A stretch of DNA of 64,000 nt from Pedobacter roseus (GCF_014395225.1 NZ_CP060723.1:3720001-3784000); one strand, 5' to 3'; numbered from the stretch's first letter, positions 9,664-19,612 are shown. Made by a program: numbers and translations. Notes: generated by a model from the letters alone, not told the origin.

Positions 9664-12600
9664 TTAAAAATTTGCGGTTAAACCAAGGGTAATTGTTTTG
9701 ATCGGAGGCGTGGTAGAGTTATCAACTACGGTAGAAAACGCGGTTAGTTTTACTGGTACTTCCGGATCCTGACCCGTATATTTGGTAAAGGTTAAAATAT
9801 TCTCCACCATCAAATTGGCACTTAAACTTTTCATCCCCAGTCTTTTCATAAAGTTTTTACTGAAATCATATTTCAAGGTTACACTGCGCAAACGCAGGTA
9901 GGAGCCATCTTCTACATAGCGGTCTGATCCTAAGAAGTTATAGCCAGTGGCATAAACTGCCCTGGGCATATCGGTTACATCGCCTTCGGCCCTCCACCTT
10001 CTTAATACCGCGGTACTTTGATTACTAAAACCGTTCATATTGGTAGTGGTAATCTTTGTGCCGTTGATGATCTGATAACCGGTACGGTAACTAAAATTGG
10101 CACCAAAGCGGATGTTGCCATTGATGGTAATCCCTGTGCCAAAACCTCCAGTTAAGTTTGGATTACTGTTGCCCAAATACACAATATCCTTATAGTCGAT
10201 ATTTCCGTCGTGGTTAATGTCTTCATACATGGCATCACCAGGCTGGAATACGTAATCGATTGATGGATAAGCAAAACGCATATACACCCTTTGGCCGTTG
10301 GGACCAACAATCTGGTTGCCACTTTCATCCAGGGCAATTGTTGAGTTCAGATCTTTGTAAACGCCTTTGAACTTAAATCCATAAAAAGAGCCAAAGGGGT
10401 TATTTTCCTGGATGTAAACCTTGAATACATTGTTAGCCGTAATTTTCCCTTTATTTTCGCGGGGATAAAGCGGATCGATTTCGCGGATGATATTTTCATT
10501 GTGCGAAATATTAAAGCTAAAGTCCCATCTAAAATTTTTCTTTCTGATCAGGGTGGCGTTGAGGTTAAATTCCCAACCCTGGTTATCCATGGTACCCACG
10601 TTCAGATCTACACCCGAATAACCGTTGTAGGTTGGGATGGCAATACCTGGATAAAATAAATCCGTTGTGCGCTTCCGGTAGATGTCGAAATCCATATTAA
10701 TCGCATTTTTGAACATATTAAGTGTAAGTCCAAGGTTAGATTGTGCTACTTTTTCCCACCTTAAATCTGATAATTCCAGATTGCTGGAGTATACGCCAGA
10801 CATGCCCAGGTAACTGAAACCATAATTCTGATAGGTGTTTAAATAAGTATAATCGCCACGGGGTGCATTGCCCACAATACCATAACTGGCCCTGAAACTA
10901 AAATCGTCGATGTATTTTTCAGTCCTTTTCATAAATGGCTCACCCGAAATCCTCCACCGGAGAGATGCCGAAGGGAATACACCATAACGGTTATTCGGAC
11001 CAAACTTAGAGTTACCATCGCCCCTGATACCGGCATTAAAAATATAGCGGTCTAAAAATTTGTATTGTGCATTTAGCAACAAACCCACCGAACGGCTTTG
11101 TGCATACGATGAAGACGCAGAGCCAACAGCATTTGTACGCCCATCAATTGAAGGATCTGCGAGGAAAGATGATGCCGTATTGGTGGCAAACATACTTTGT
11201 CCGGTTCTACGGCTATCGTTACTATCAAACCTGGCAAAGGCAATTAAATCGTGCTTTTTTCCTAATTCTGGCGTATATGCAAGTGTTATATTGGTGGCCA
11301 TAGTAAAAGCATCACCATCCGAATCGCTGGCATAATTTACAACCTGCTCTGAAAATGGTCTGCCCGTTGCAATTTGGGGTAAAAATGTTTTAATTTTTGT
11401 GTTGTTAATATCAGCCTGAAAATTTGCATTCAGTCTCAAACGATCCGGGATGATTTGGTATTGCAAACCGAATTTTGGTATTATCCTTTCTCCCAGCTGG
11501 TGGTTACTTGCTGCCATGGCCATAGCCAGAGGATTGTAAGTGCCAGATATTTTGTTTTTACCAAAGTCGTATCCAAAACTACCCTGAGCAGTAGTGGCAG
11601 GACTAAAGTAATTTGAGGTTAAGTTTCCATATTCATCATATTCGTAAACAGCTTGATTTGGCATTTTACTATAGGCCACATCTCTCACCCCAGGAGAATA
11701 TAGGTTTTGATTATCAATGTGGGTATACACAATATCGGCACTGAACTTAATTTTAGTGGATACCTGATAATCTAAATTCACCCTGGCACTTAAACGGCCC
11801 AAACTCGTACCTTTAGTAGTACCTTCCTGGTTAAAATAATTTACCGAGGCACGATATCTGGCTTTTTCGCCACCACCAGAAATGGACAGGTTATGGTCCT
11901 GAAGGTATCCAATTTGGGTTATTGATTTTAACCAATCGGTATTGTTGCTGTAATTATAAAAATTGTACGGATCGTTCGGATCGTACTGGAATTGTTTAGC
12001 AAAATCTGATGTAGAAAACTGGCGGCCCGCATTATAAAATTCTTCAAGAACCAACGATGAATATTGGTTACCATTAAGCATTGGGATAGGGCTGGGCTGT
12101 TTTGAATAAGAACCTTTAAAATTGTAAGAAATACTAGGCGGCCCCATGGTTCCCCTTTTGGTATTGATCACCAAAACGCCATTTGCTGCTCTCGAACCCC
12201 AGATAGCAGTGGCCGCAGCATCTTTTAGTACACTAATATCCTTAATATCTGATGGGGCGATGTTTAATAACTGCCCGTAATTGGTTTCATCAGAAGTTGC
12301 AAAGTTAAAGTCAGTTGGGATGGAAATATCGTAAGGCATACCATCTACTACGATCAATGGATCTACAGCACCATTAATGGAAGATGTACCGCGGATACGG
12401 ATCTGCATTGGGGCACCGGGATCGCCACTGCTCGCCGCAATATCCAAACCGGCTAAACGGCCCTGCAAAGCCTGATCAATAGAGGCGGCCTGCATATCTT
12501 CCAGTTCTTTGGCATTGATGGTGCCTATAGCGGAAGTTTGATCGCGCTTATCGATACTCATCCCGCTGCCATTATCAGCCTTGGCTTTCGAAACGATCTG

Positions 12601-12942
12601 CACTTCGTCCATCTGGTTATCGGAAGCCTCTAATTGAAAGTTAATTGTGGCTTTATCAATCGCAATAGGCGCAGTTGATTTATAGCCAATGTAAGAAACC
12701 GAAATCCGGTAGGTTTTATCAGCCACAGGCAGCGTGTAGTTACCATCAATATCAGATGATACACCTTTTATTACCCTGCGGTCTTTATCAACAATTACCA
12801 CCGAAGCACCAATAATGGGCTGTTTATCTTTTTTATCAATAATCTTACCCCGCACGTAGTTAATTTGCTGCGCACCGGCAATAGCAGACGCAAATAAAAA
12901 GCACAGCAAGGCAAATAAACGTAAAGTATATTTTTTAGTCAT
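9664..12942 (-). CDS. SusC-like TonB-dependent outer-membrane transporter
   Basis: SusC/RagA-family receptor of 1092 residues. A signal peptide ending near IAGAQ (residues 1-25) precedes a carboxypeptidase-regulatory-like domain (about 28-110, VRGKIIDKKDKQPIIGASVVI). The plug domain follows (about 115-265) with VVDGMPYD and LKDAAATAIWGSRAANGVLVI, then a beta-barrel ending TITLGLTANF. The gene starts 6 bp after the stop of the four-domain FAS1 gene and is followed 11 bp later by susD, so translation is probably coupled along the operon. This is one of four SusC genes in the window and the first of two in this operon. Ligand unknown; pectic oligosaccharides are inferred from the shared promoter element described at 15351. 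Confidence 0.95.
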   Translation of the reverse strand: MTKKYTLRLFALLCFLFASAIAGAQQINYVRGKIIDKKDKQPIIGASVVIVDKDRRVIKGVSSDIDGNYTLPVADKTYRISVSYIGYKSTAPIAIDKATINFQLEASDNQMDEVQIVSKAKADNGSGMSIDKRDQTSAIGTINAKELEDMQAASIDQALQGRLAGLDIAASSGDPGAPMQIRIRGTSSINGAVDPLIVVDGMPYDISIPTDFNFATSDETNYGQLLNIAPSDIKDISVLKDAAATAIWGSRAANGVLVINTKRGTMGPPSISYNFKGSYSKQPSPIPMLNGNQYSSLVLEEFYNAGRQFSTSDFAKQFQYDPNDPYNFYNYSNNTDWLKSITQIGYLQDHNLSISGGGEKARYRASVNYFNQEGTTKGTSLGRLSARVNLDYQVSTKIKFSADIVYTHIDNQNLYSPGVRDVAYSKMPNQAVYEYDEYGNLTSNYFSPATTAQGSFGYDFGKNKISGTYNPLAMAMAASNHQLGERIIPKFGLQYQIIPDRLRLNANFQADINNTKIKTFLPQIATGRPFSEQVVNYASDSDGDAFTMATNITLAYTPELGKKHDLIAFARFDSNDSRRTGQSMFATNTASSFLADPSIDGRTNAVGSASSSYAQSRSVGLLLNAQYKFLDRYIFNAGIRGDGNSKFGPNNRYGVFPSASLRWRISGEPFMKRTEKYIDDFSFRASYGIVGNAPRGDYTYLNTYQNYGFSYLGMSGVYSSNLELSDLRWEKVAQSNLGLTLNMFKNAINMDFDIYRKRTTDLFYPGIAIPTYNGYSGVDLNVGTMDNQGWEFNLNATLIRKKNFRWDFSFNISHNENIIREIDPLYPRENKGKITANNVFKVYIQENNPFGSFYGFKFKGVYKDLNSTIALDESGNQIVGPNGQRVYMRFAYPSIDYVFQPGDAMYEDINHDGNIDYKDIVYLGNSNPNLTGGFGTGITINGNIRFGANFSYRTGYQIINGTKITTTNMNGFSNQSTAVLRRWRAEGDVTDMPRAVYATGYNFLGSDRYVEDGSYLRLRSVTLKYDFSKNFMKRLGMKSLSANLMVENILTFTKYTGQDPEVPVKLTAFSTVVDNSTTPPIKTITLGLTANF

Positions 12943-12948
12943 ATCGGT

Positions 12949-15171
12949 TTAGAATTGATATTTTAAGTAATTATTGATCTGATGGATTACCGTACGGTTT
13001 GATAATACATTACTCCTGTCTGCCGGGTTTAAAAGCACGTTAGCCGTTCTGCCGATTACATCCCTAAGCATTAAAGAAGTGGTCGTATTAATGGCAACGG
13101 TAATCTTGGCGGCATCGCCACCATCGTTTTTCATTAGGGTTTCAAACTGTCCGATCTTTTGCCCATCGCTTGCAATGGTATTTTTATTGATAATATGGTA
13201 GAGCAGGAATTTACTCACTTTGGTTACGTCCAAACCATCGGTTGGTGCGGTAGTTGGGATCCCTGTAGTTACGTTACCTGGTAAAATACCGTCTTTTACA
13301 GCCTGCATAATGGCTGAATTGGTAGGGATAAAAACCGTATAATTTACGCCCTCTACAGTGCCCTGTATTACACCAGTAGCTTTAGTGTAAATAATGTTGT
13401 TGTTTAACAGCTGGAAGAAGTAATAATATGGATCGGTGGTGAGGGTACCATATTTTTCGATATGTTTACCAATGTTAAGCACGGTATAGGTAAGTGCCTC
13501 TTTTCCGTAAACTGCTACACCATTAACCGGTGTGGTACTGATAGAATCGACAGGGATACTTTGCTTGGCAACAGCAACACTATCCTGTGTACCCGCTGAA
13601 ATCAGTTTGCCAGCAGCATATTTAACATATTCGCCGTTTGAGGCTTCTAAAATTCCAGATCCCGTGCTAAAGTTAGGGATTTCCCTATCGCCCAAAGCAA
13701 TAATATGGGTTTGCAAAATGCGTTTCAGCGCGACTAAATCACCTCTGATCGGTGCTGATGCATAGAACGGATCATAATTGAATCCCATTCTCCTGAGCGT
13801 TACGTCAGGGATCATTACAACTACATAACGCAATGTTGGTGTTTTTAAAGCAGGAATCAACCCGAAATAAATCAAGGCCTGTTTCATCACACTGTAATCG
13901 GGATCCAGGTTTACGTTGCCATAAACCGTTGCAAATACATTCGCATTCTGGGCCTTATTTATACCATATAAAAAGCCATTGCTCAGGGCTTGTTTATCTA
14001 CCACATCGGCCGCAACACGGGTTGTAAAATCATTTAGTGCATTGGGCGTAGTAGCAAACTTGCTTGGCCAAACGGTAGTGGTAAACAAATGTGAATTAAC
14101 AAAATCCTTAATTACATCAGGTGCCACCACATAGAGGTCGTTCAGATTGTTTACGCCCTTTTTCTTCCAATATTTAAGCAATACATTTTGTGCATAAGCA
14201 TTTACGGCAGCATTGGTAGGTGCAAAAATGCTATACGAACCCTGTTGTGCATCATTTGCGTCTACTTTTAAATAATTTTCATTGTTTGGCGAGAAAGCCA
14301 GCAAGGTGCTATAGGTTTTGGCATAAACATTGGCTGCCTTGCCACTCAGTACCTCGTAACGGTGAGAGATGTCGATATTTAAAGAATAAGTGACAAACTT
14401 ATCCAGTAAGCCTTTAAAAATACTGTAATCGGGCTTTTCGTTAATGTACTGATCGATACTTTGAGGTGGGGTTAATACCCTGTCGATTACATGGATTACG
14501 CCATTTTCGGCTACAATATTTTGTTGTCCATCAATTAATCGTGCTGCACCTATATTGTTGCCATTGTAAGCACTGTTTGGATAGAAGAAATTATAATCGG
14601 CAGCCGACAGACCATTAAATGTCATGTAAGGCGATAAAAAATAGGTAATATTCTTATTGTTGAAATCAGTTGCGAGATAAGAACCGTTACGGTTTGCTGC
14701 AATTACCTTAATTGCATTTCCATTATTATCCTTTCCATCATAAACAAAATCGTAATAAACGCTTCTTCGTCTAAAGGCGCTATTTTTGATAAATCCCTTA
14801 ACAGAGAAAAAATCGCTTAAACGCTCCACCTTCTCTCCATCGTAGATCATGGCATAACGAACAATTTTGGAAGCCAGATCTGCTGAAACTTCAGTTAGGT
14901 TATTATCTTTTAGATAAGAAGCAAAAGCCTCATCTGTAGGCGCAAAAACAGTCCAGGAACCTGCCGCACTAAGCGTTTCTTTATAACCCGCTTTATCGAT
15001 ACAATCTAAAAACTTACTAAAATTACCCTTAGCCTGAAGTTGTTGATAAATAGGGTCTCCGAGGTTTTCGGGACGACCGTAAAAGTCATCGAATTCTTTT
15101 TTCCTGCAGCTACTCAGAAAAAAAATAAATGTTAACCCGACGATTAAAAATTTTGGTAAAATTTTACTCAT
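12949..15171 (-). CDS. Four-domain fasciclin (FAS1) lipoprotein, operon head
   Basis: Predicted surface lipoprotein of 740 residues and first gene of the FAS1-SusCD operon. The signal peptide ends at FFLSSC (lipobox Cys22). Four FAS1-like units can be traced: about 41-233 (FSKFLDCIDKAGYKETL, WTVFAPTDEAF, NGVIHVIDRVLTP); about 239-415 (YSIFKGLLDKF, SIFAPTNAAVNAY, NGFLYGINKA); about 420-560, more diverged (YSVMKQALIYFGLIPAL); and about 570-740 (YYYFFQLLNNNIIYT, FIPTNSAIMQAV, RTVIHQINNYL). There is no catalytic signature. A 179-nt leader separates the start from the -7 element at 15351. Possible roles are glycan binding or scaffolding around SusCD (inference); adhesion to plant cell wall is an alternative. 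Confidence 0.88.
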   Translation of the reverse strand: MSKILPKFLIVGLTFIFFLSSCRKKEFDDFYGRPENLGDPIYQQLQAKGNFSKFLDCIDKAGYKETLSAAGSWTVFAPTDEAFASYLKDNNLTEVSADLASKIVRYAMIYDGEKVERLSDFFSVKGFIKNSAFRRRSVYYDFVYDGKDNNGNAIKVIAANRNGSYLATDFNNKNITYFLSPYMTFNGLSAADYNFFYPNSAYNGNNIGAARLIDGQQNIVAENGVIHVIDRVLTPPQSIDQYINEKPDYSIFKGLLDKFVTYSLNIDISHRYEVLSGKAANVYAKTYSTLLAFSPNNENYLKVDANDAQQGSYSIFAPTNAAVNAYAQNVLLKYWKKKGVNNLNDLYVVAPDVIKDFVNSHLFTTTVWPSKFATTPNALNDFTTRVAADVVDKQALSNGFLYGINKAQNANVFATVYGNVNLDPDYSVMKQALIYFGLIPALKTPTLRYVVVMIPDVTLRRMGFNYDPFYASAPIRGDLVALKRILQTHIIALGDREIPNFSTGSGILEASNGEYVKYAAGKLISAGTQDSVAVAKQSIPVDSISTTPVNGVAVYGKEALTYTVLNIGKHIEKYGTLTTDPYYYFFQLLNNNIIYTKATGVIQGTVEGVNYTVFIPTNSAIMQAVKDGILPGNVTTGIPTTAPTDGLDVTKVSKFLLYHIINKNTIASDGQKIGQFETLMKNDGGDAAKITVAINTTTSLMLRDVIGRTANVLLNPADRSNVLSNRTVIHQINNYLKYQF

Positions 15172-15350
15172 AGCAATTTTATTGGATGCGGAACGGCCAT
15201 CAAAAGATTATGCAAAGAAGGTTTCTACGAGCGTATCGGGTAAGGGAAAAAAAGTAAGAAGAAGGGATGTAGATTTCTACTGCATAGATTCTGTTTAACG
15301 AACGTTAATTAAATATTTGGTTAAAGTTTATTTGGTTAGTAATAGTTGAA

Positions 15351-15396
15351 TAAATATATACAGATTGCAAGCTACCCCCATCCTGTACTATCCTGC
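15351..15396 (-). promoter_or_regulatory. Shared pectin-regulon promoter, copy 1 (FAS1-SusCD operon)
   Basis: The plus strand reads TCCTGTACTATCCTGC at 15381-15396, two TCCTG half-sites 10 bp apart in direct orientation. On the minus strand, 22 bp downstream, is TATATTTA (15351-15358), a match to the Bacteroidota -7 element TAnnTTTG except for the last base. The same site with the same 22-bp spacing occurs at 28674, 35242, 36855 and 47671. It drives the operon starting at 15171. It may be an activator site covering the -33 region; the regulator is not in the window. Confidence 0.72.
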
Positions 15397-15478
15397 CGAT
15401 TTATTATAAAATATTACCATAAAGCACATTTCTTCATCAAAACTTCATATAAATCGATTTAGCTGAATAACTAAATCC

Positions 15479-15508
15479 AAAAAAAAATTGCTTTTCAGCA
15501 ATTTTTTA
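15479..15508 (-). terminator. Rho-independent terminator after GH106
   Basis: On the minus strand the stem AAAAATTGC / GCAATTTTT (15498-15506 and 15483-15491) with loop TGAAAA is followed by further T residues. It begins about 22 bp after the GH106 stop, so it closes the RhaM-GH106 transcript before the promoter of the FAS1-SusCD operon. Confidence 0.75.
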
Positions 15509-15529
15509 ACATAAAAACTTATTAACAAG

Positions 15530-18298
15530 TTAAAAATATGGGGTAATGGTAACCGGACCAATCAAACCTGAAGGCATAACAGACCAGCCTGAAGCGTCAA
15601 ATTCTTTATAATTGATATTCACAAAATTAATTTCGTGATAAATTCTCCACTGAATTTTCTTCTGATCCATATCCCTGATGCGGTTGGCCATCAGATTTAC
15701 CACCTCTACTTTAATGGTATTGTTTCCTTTTTTTAAATATTTACCAATGCGGGCTTCAAAGGGGATGCTCCATAGTAATCCTACCTCCTGTCCATTGATC
15801 CAAACCCTGGCACTTTCATCTACCTGATTTAAATTTAACACATACTCTCTGGCATTTTTAGCAGTTAAATTAAAATTGGAAGTATATACACCGGTGCCCG
15901 AAAATGCTGCAAGCCTAGGATCTTTTAAATCCGTCCAGGAGCTTAGTTTATCGAGCTTTTGATCTGCAGGAAGTGCTGGTCCTCCGGCAGTAAAATGCAA
16001 GGCCCATGGATTATTCAGGTTGATTTTACTACCTGCTTTATTGAGGTAATTCCAGGCAATATTTTGTGGCTGATTTTGAGCTACGTTTAAGAAAAGGGCC
16101 TCCCCTGATTTAATTTGTACCCTTACTTTACCATTTTGCATGGCCCCGGCACCAATCATCCCACTTTGTGGATCGAGCAAAGTGATTTTTCCAGCAGCAT
16201 TAAGGGCTAAATAAGTATCGATATTTTTGGCGGTATGGTTAACGAGGTAATAATAGGTTTCGTCATTATTTTTCCTTCTGATAAATTGCAGACCTGTATC
16301 GGTTAAACTTTCGCGGTTGATTGAATTTTGCACCAATGCCTGCTGAACATCGCCAGCCAGGAGAATTTTACCCTTGCCAATTTTATAGCCGGAAGTTCCG
16401 TTTTCACCAGTAAAAACAAATTTTGATAAAGTCGTTTTCAGTTTTGCCCTCCTTTTTTCGAGGTCGTTTAAGCCGGGTACATCTTGCGGTAATTCCTGAA
16501 AAATAACGGTTGCACCATCGCTTGCCAATTGTACGATATGATCTAAAGTTTCGGGGCTCATTAGCTTACTGGCTGGAATAATAAGCACTTGATATGGCGA
16601 TGCATTTTCGGCGGTTTTAATTCCGTTAGGGGCAACTTTTGATCTGCTCAATAAACGATCGGAGGCAAAATCGAATGAATAACCTGCTTTTGATAAATCT
16701 TTAGCCAGTTTATAAAAGGGCGTGGGGTGTAACCATTCATCAACATCGTGCACTTTAAGCGCCATATCCAAACCTTTAGCTTTGTTCCAAACGTCGTAAA
16801 TCGGCCAATAAATCAATAACTCATTATCGGCTTTTCCGGCTTGTAAAATAGACTGGCAACGGGCAATGTAATTATTCAGTCCCTGCGCATGCGGCCACAA
16901 ACTATTGTTTGGGTTCATTTCTACCGAGGCATAAAATAACCAACCTGGCCAGGGCACATTTACTGGTGAATTTGTAGTGCCATGATAAAAAATGTGATTG
17001 ATACCCGCTAAAAACAATTGCTCGGCTTCGGGTTTACACTGCGAATACGAAGTTTTAAAATGTTCGGTGAGCCAGGTAAAGGTTTCGGATGAAACAAGGC
17101 TTTTACCCCCTGTATGTGCAGCCGAAGATGCAAATTTACTCATCATCGGATCGGGATCGACATTCCTCACATCAGCCGGATCCCGGCGTAAACCCGGGAT
17201 ATCAAAAGCACTGGAACCAAAAGTTTCGGTTTCTGGTATGTCTACAGCTCCATAAAGATCGAGCAGGTTACCAGGTGAGCCATGTGATTGATTTTTAGTC
17301 AGCGATTGAAGTCCATGTGCCCAGTTCGTCCAGTTTTTGGTAAAATTATCTAATAACAATTCATCCATGGTTTGGCGGTAATCGGATTTTAAACGCGCAA
17401 TCTGCCCGCTGGTTGAATCTTTACTCACCAGATCTTTTATGTGTTTAGCCAGGTCGTAACCCCTGTTTTTTTTAAATTCAGCAAAAAAAGTCGGTGTCCA
17501 GGTGGCGCCATATACTTCATAACTGTCGTTAAAAAACGATCTTACTCCTTGTGGTTTATTTCCGAAAGCATCTGTAAATCTTTTCAGGTAAACATCAACC
17601 GATTTTTGATCAAGATGGTCTAAAGTAAAACCCTCGCCACCCGGGGCAGCTCGTTTAACCATTTGTCGTGTTTTTCCTGCAAAAGCAGCATAAATAGTCC
17701 AGGTACCCGATTTTGGCGACCAATTTAAAACGCCATTCTGTTGAACAAGAGGCAATAAATCTTCGGTTTCCCCATTTGGGCCATAAGCGGTAAGGGCCTG
17801 CAGCTTTGCAAAATCTTGTTTGGTTTCTTTTACCTTGATGCTTTCGGTTAATTTTTCGCCTGCATTTAATTTATAATCCTGAACAATCAGTTTGGTTGCG
17901 GCATTTTCTGGTTTTACCTGCGGACCGCCAAATGGCCAGCCTGTGCCGGTGTTCATATCAACCGCCATCCCCAAGGCATTGGCCTTTTTTACTGTATAAT
18001 GCAAGGCATTCATCCATTCGGGAGAAAGAAACTGCAGGTATTGTTTTTCGAAGCCTACCGCGCCATAAATCGGGGTAATTTCTACACCCCCAAGGCCTGC
18101 GGCAGCATATTTCTCCAAAACGAGATTTAAATTCTGCTCATCAACCGCATTTCCCATCCACCACCACCTGGTCCATGGTTTCATCTGCGCTTCAATTTTT
18201 GGCCAGGCAACGGCTTTTTTAGCCGGGAGTTGAGCTGATGCCTGATTAAAGACTGAAATACAGATTAAAAACAGGAAAAAAAATCGTTTGGTGTTCAT
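15530..18298 (-). CDS. GH106 alpha-L-rhamnosidase
   Basis: Secreted or periplasmic enzyme of 922 residues that removes terminal alpha-L-rhamnose from rhamnogalacturonan fragments. The signal peptide ends near NQASAQ (residues 1-23). The strongest family signature is near the N-terminus: WTRWWWMGNAVD followed by LEKYAAAGLGGVEITPIYG and MAVDMNTGTGWPFGGP, characteristic of GH106 (alpha)8-barrel-like proteins. The C-terminal 150 residues (ARVWINGQEVGLLWSIPFEA) form a GH2-like sugar-binding beta-sandwich seen in the family. It starts 5 bp after the rhamnose mutarotase stop, so rhamnose release and rhamnose epimer interconversion are encoded together. Family assignment is firm; linkage (Rha-1,4-GalA or a rhamnogalacturonan-II side chain) cannot be told from sequence. 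Confidence 0.9.
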   Translation of the reverse strand: MNTKRFFFLFLICISVFNQASAQLPAKKAVAWPKIEAQMKPWTRWWWMGNAVDEQNLNLVLEKYAAAGLGGVEITPIYGAVGFEKQYLQFLSPEWMNALHYTVKKANALGMAVDMNTGTGWPFGGPQVKPENAATKLIVQDYKLNAGEKLTESIKVKETKQDFAKLQALTAYGPNGETEDLLPLVQQNGVLNWSPKSGTWTIYAAFAGKTRQMVKRAAPGGEGFTLDHLDQKSVDVYLKRFTDAFGNKPQGVRSFFNDSYEVYGATWTPTFFAEFKKNRGYDLAKHIKDLVSKDSTSGQIARLKSDYRQTMDELLLDNFTKNWTNWAHGLQSLTKNQSHGSPGNLLDLYGAVDIPETETFGSSAFDIPGLRRDPADVRNVDPDPMMSKFASSAAHTGGKSLVSSETFTWLTEHFKTSYSQCKPEAEQLFLAGINHIFYHGTTNSPVNVPWPGWLFYASVEMNPNNSLWPHAQGLNNYIARCQSILQAGKADNELLIYWPIYDVWNKAKGLDMALKVHDVDEWLHPTPFYKLAKDLSKAGYSFDFASDRLLSRSKVAPNGIKTAENASPYQVLIIPASKLMSPETLDHIVQLASDGATVIFQELPQDVPGLNDLEKRRAKLKTTLSKFVFTGENGTSGYKIGKGKILLAGDVQQALVQNSINRESLTDTGLQFIRRKNNDETYYYLVNHTAKNIDTYLALNAAGKITLLDPQSGMIGAGAMQNGKVRVQIKSGEALFLNVAQNQPQNIAWNYLNKAGSKINLNNPWALHFTAGGPALPADQKLDKLSSWTDLKDPRLAAFSGTGVYTSNFNLTAKNAREYVLNLNQVDESARVWINGQEVGLLWSIPFEARIGKYLKKGNNTIKVEVVNLMANRIRDMDQKKIQWRIYHEINFVNINYKEFDASGWSVMPSGLIGPVTITPYF

Positions 18299-18303
18299 GC
18301 TGA

Positions 18304-18612
18304 TTAATCTAGGTGAAATACCATTTCTAAAGGAAAACTTTTAGGTGAATTATCGGGATTGGTTTCCATAATATCAGCCATATAAGCCCACCATTTCTGC
18401 ACAATTTTGGTGCTACCCAAATCCTGTGATGAATTCCCGTTTTGCTGTTGAACGGCAAACAGGGTATTGGTTTCTTCGTCTAAAAAAATTGAATAATCGC
18501 TGATCCCATTTTCTTTGAGTAAAGCTGATAATTCAGGCCAAATTTGATCGTGACGGGATTTATATTCGGCTTCAAATCCTGGTTTAAGTTTCATTTTAAA
18601 TGCTATTTTCAT
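18304..18612 (-). CDS. rhaM: L-rhamnose mutarotase
   Basis: Small cytoplasmic protein of about 102 residues of the RhaM/YiiL family, which interconverts the alpha and beta anomers of L-rhamnose. The frame extends to 18663, but the start at 18612 ([12 protein letters not shown]) matches the family length and removes an N-terminal tail without homology. Conserved features are [12 protein letters not shown] near the N-terminus, containing the family's catalytic His, [14 protein letters not shown] in the middle and [11 protein letters not shown] near the C-terminus. There is no signal peptide, unlike the neighbouring enzymes. It is separated from GH31 upstream by a 1-kb repeat array and lies 5 bp before GH106. 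No other rhamnose catabolic genes are in the window. Confidence 0.93.
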   Translation of the reverse strand: MKIAFKMKLKPGFEAEYKSRHDQIWPELSALLKENGISDYSIFLDEETNTLFAVQQQNGNSSQDLGSTKIVQKWWAYMADIMETNPDNSPKSFPLEMVFHLD

Positions 18613-18698
18613 TTTTGTTAATGGTTTGTTCCGTTTATGTTTTTGTTCCCACTGATTACGCAAAATACGCAGATTTTGTTTTCGGCGTAAAATAGAAA

Positions 18699-18838
18699 GG
18701 TCGTCATTCCCGCGCAGGCGGGAATCTTAAAGCTTATTGCATTACAATTATTCATAAGCTTCCCTTGTTTCAAAGGTATTCATGAGCACTCCGTGGTTCC
18801 CAATCGACCCGATAGCTATCGGGTTGGGAATGACGACC
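18699..18838. repeat. REP-like intergenic palindromic element
   Basis: The element is bounded by a perfect 13-bp inverted repeat, GGTCGTCATTCCC (18699-18711) and GGGAATGACGACC (18826-18838). It holds CGCGCAGGCGGGAATC at the left and the palindrome CCCGATAGCTATCGGG at 18808-18823. Related pieces occur at 28826, 44566 and 56072. It is a non-coding dispersed repeat; short frames crossing it are not genes. Confidence 0.75.
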
Positions 18839-18882
18839 GCCCCGCCCTAACTATCCGAAGAAGAATCTCTTGCCTATTAGTA

Positions 18883-19579
18883 CTAAGATTGCCATCTTAT
18901 CTTTCCTTTTGTGGGTTGGAAGAACCCTAGTTTCATCGCAAACAGTTTCTTCGCTGCCCTACCATAGACAGAATCCATTAGTGCGCTCGTTGTTGCGAGG
19001 AGGAACGACGAAGCAATCTTTCCTGCCAGCGATCCTTGCTAGAAAGATTGCTTCGTCGGCTGAAAAAGCCTTTCTCGCAATGACGATCACCCACACTAAG
19101 ATTCTCATCTTCCCTTTTGTGGGTTGGCAGAACCCTAGTTTCATCGCTAACAGATTCTTCGCTGCCCTACCATAGACAGAATCCATTAGTGCGGACGTCA
19201 TTGCGAGGAGGAACGACGAAGCAATCTTTCCTGCTAGCGATCCTTGCTAGAAAGATTGCTTCGTCGGCTGAAAAGCCTTTCTCGCAATGACGACCACCCA
19301 TACTAAGATTGTCATCTTGCCTTTTGTGGGTTGGAAGAACCCTAGTTTCATCGCTAACAGATTCTTCGCTGCCCTACCATAGACAGAATCCATTAGTGCG
19401 GTCGTCATTGCGAGGAGGAACGACGAAGCAATCTTTCCTGCCAGCGATCCTTGCTAGAAAGATTGCTTCGTCGGCTGAAAAAGCCTTTCTCGCAATGACG
19501 ACCACCCATACTAAGATTGTCATCTTTCCTTTTGTGGGTTGGAAAAACCCTAGTTTCATCGCTAAAAGATTCTTCGCTG
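18883..19579. repeat. Tandem array, unit 207-213 bp, three full copies and a partial
   Basis: Copies begin with CTAAGATTG(C/T)CATCT-like sequence at 18883, 19096, 19303 and 19511. Each full unit contains a perfect 16-bp inverted repeat, GACGAAGCAATCTTTC / GAAAGATTGCTTCGTC (19007-19022 and 19042-19057 in copy 1), flanked by TTGCGAG and CTCGCAA that extend the fold. Small open frames on both strands repeat with the unit and are by-products. The array splits GH31 from rhaM in an otherwise tightly packed operon. The downstream part, 19580-19612, ends the last partial copy with an unrelated GCGCTCAGAATGACA fragment. Confidence 0.9.
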
Positions 19580-19612
19580 CGCTCAGAATGACAAAACGCT
19601 TGCTAACCTATT

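Noticed and set aside
18883-19579. Possible CRISPR array
   Set aside because: The units are about 210 bp with near-identical content throughout and no unique spacers, so it is a tandem repeat.
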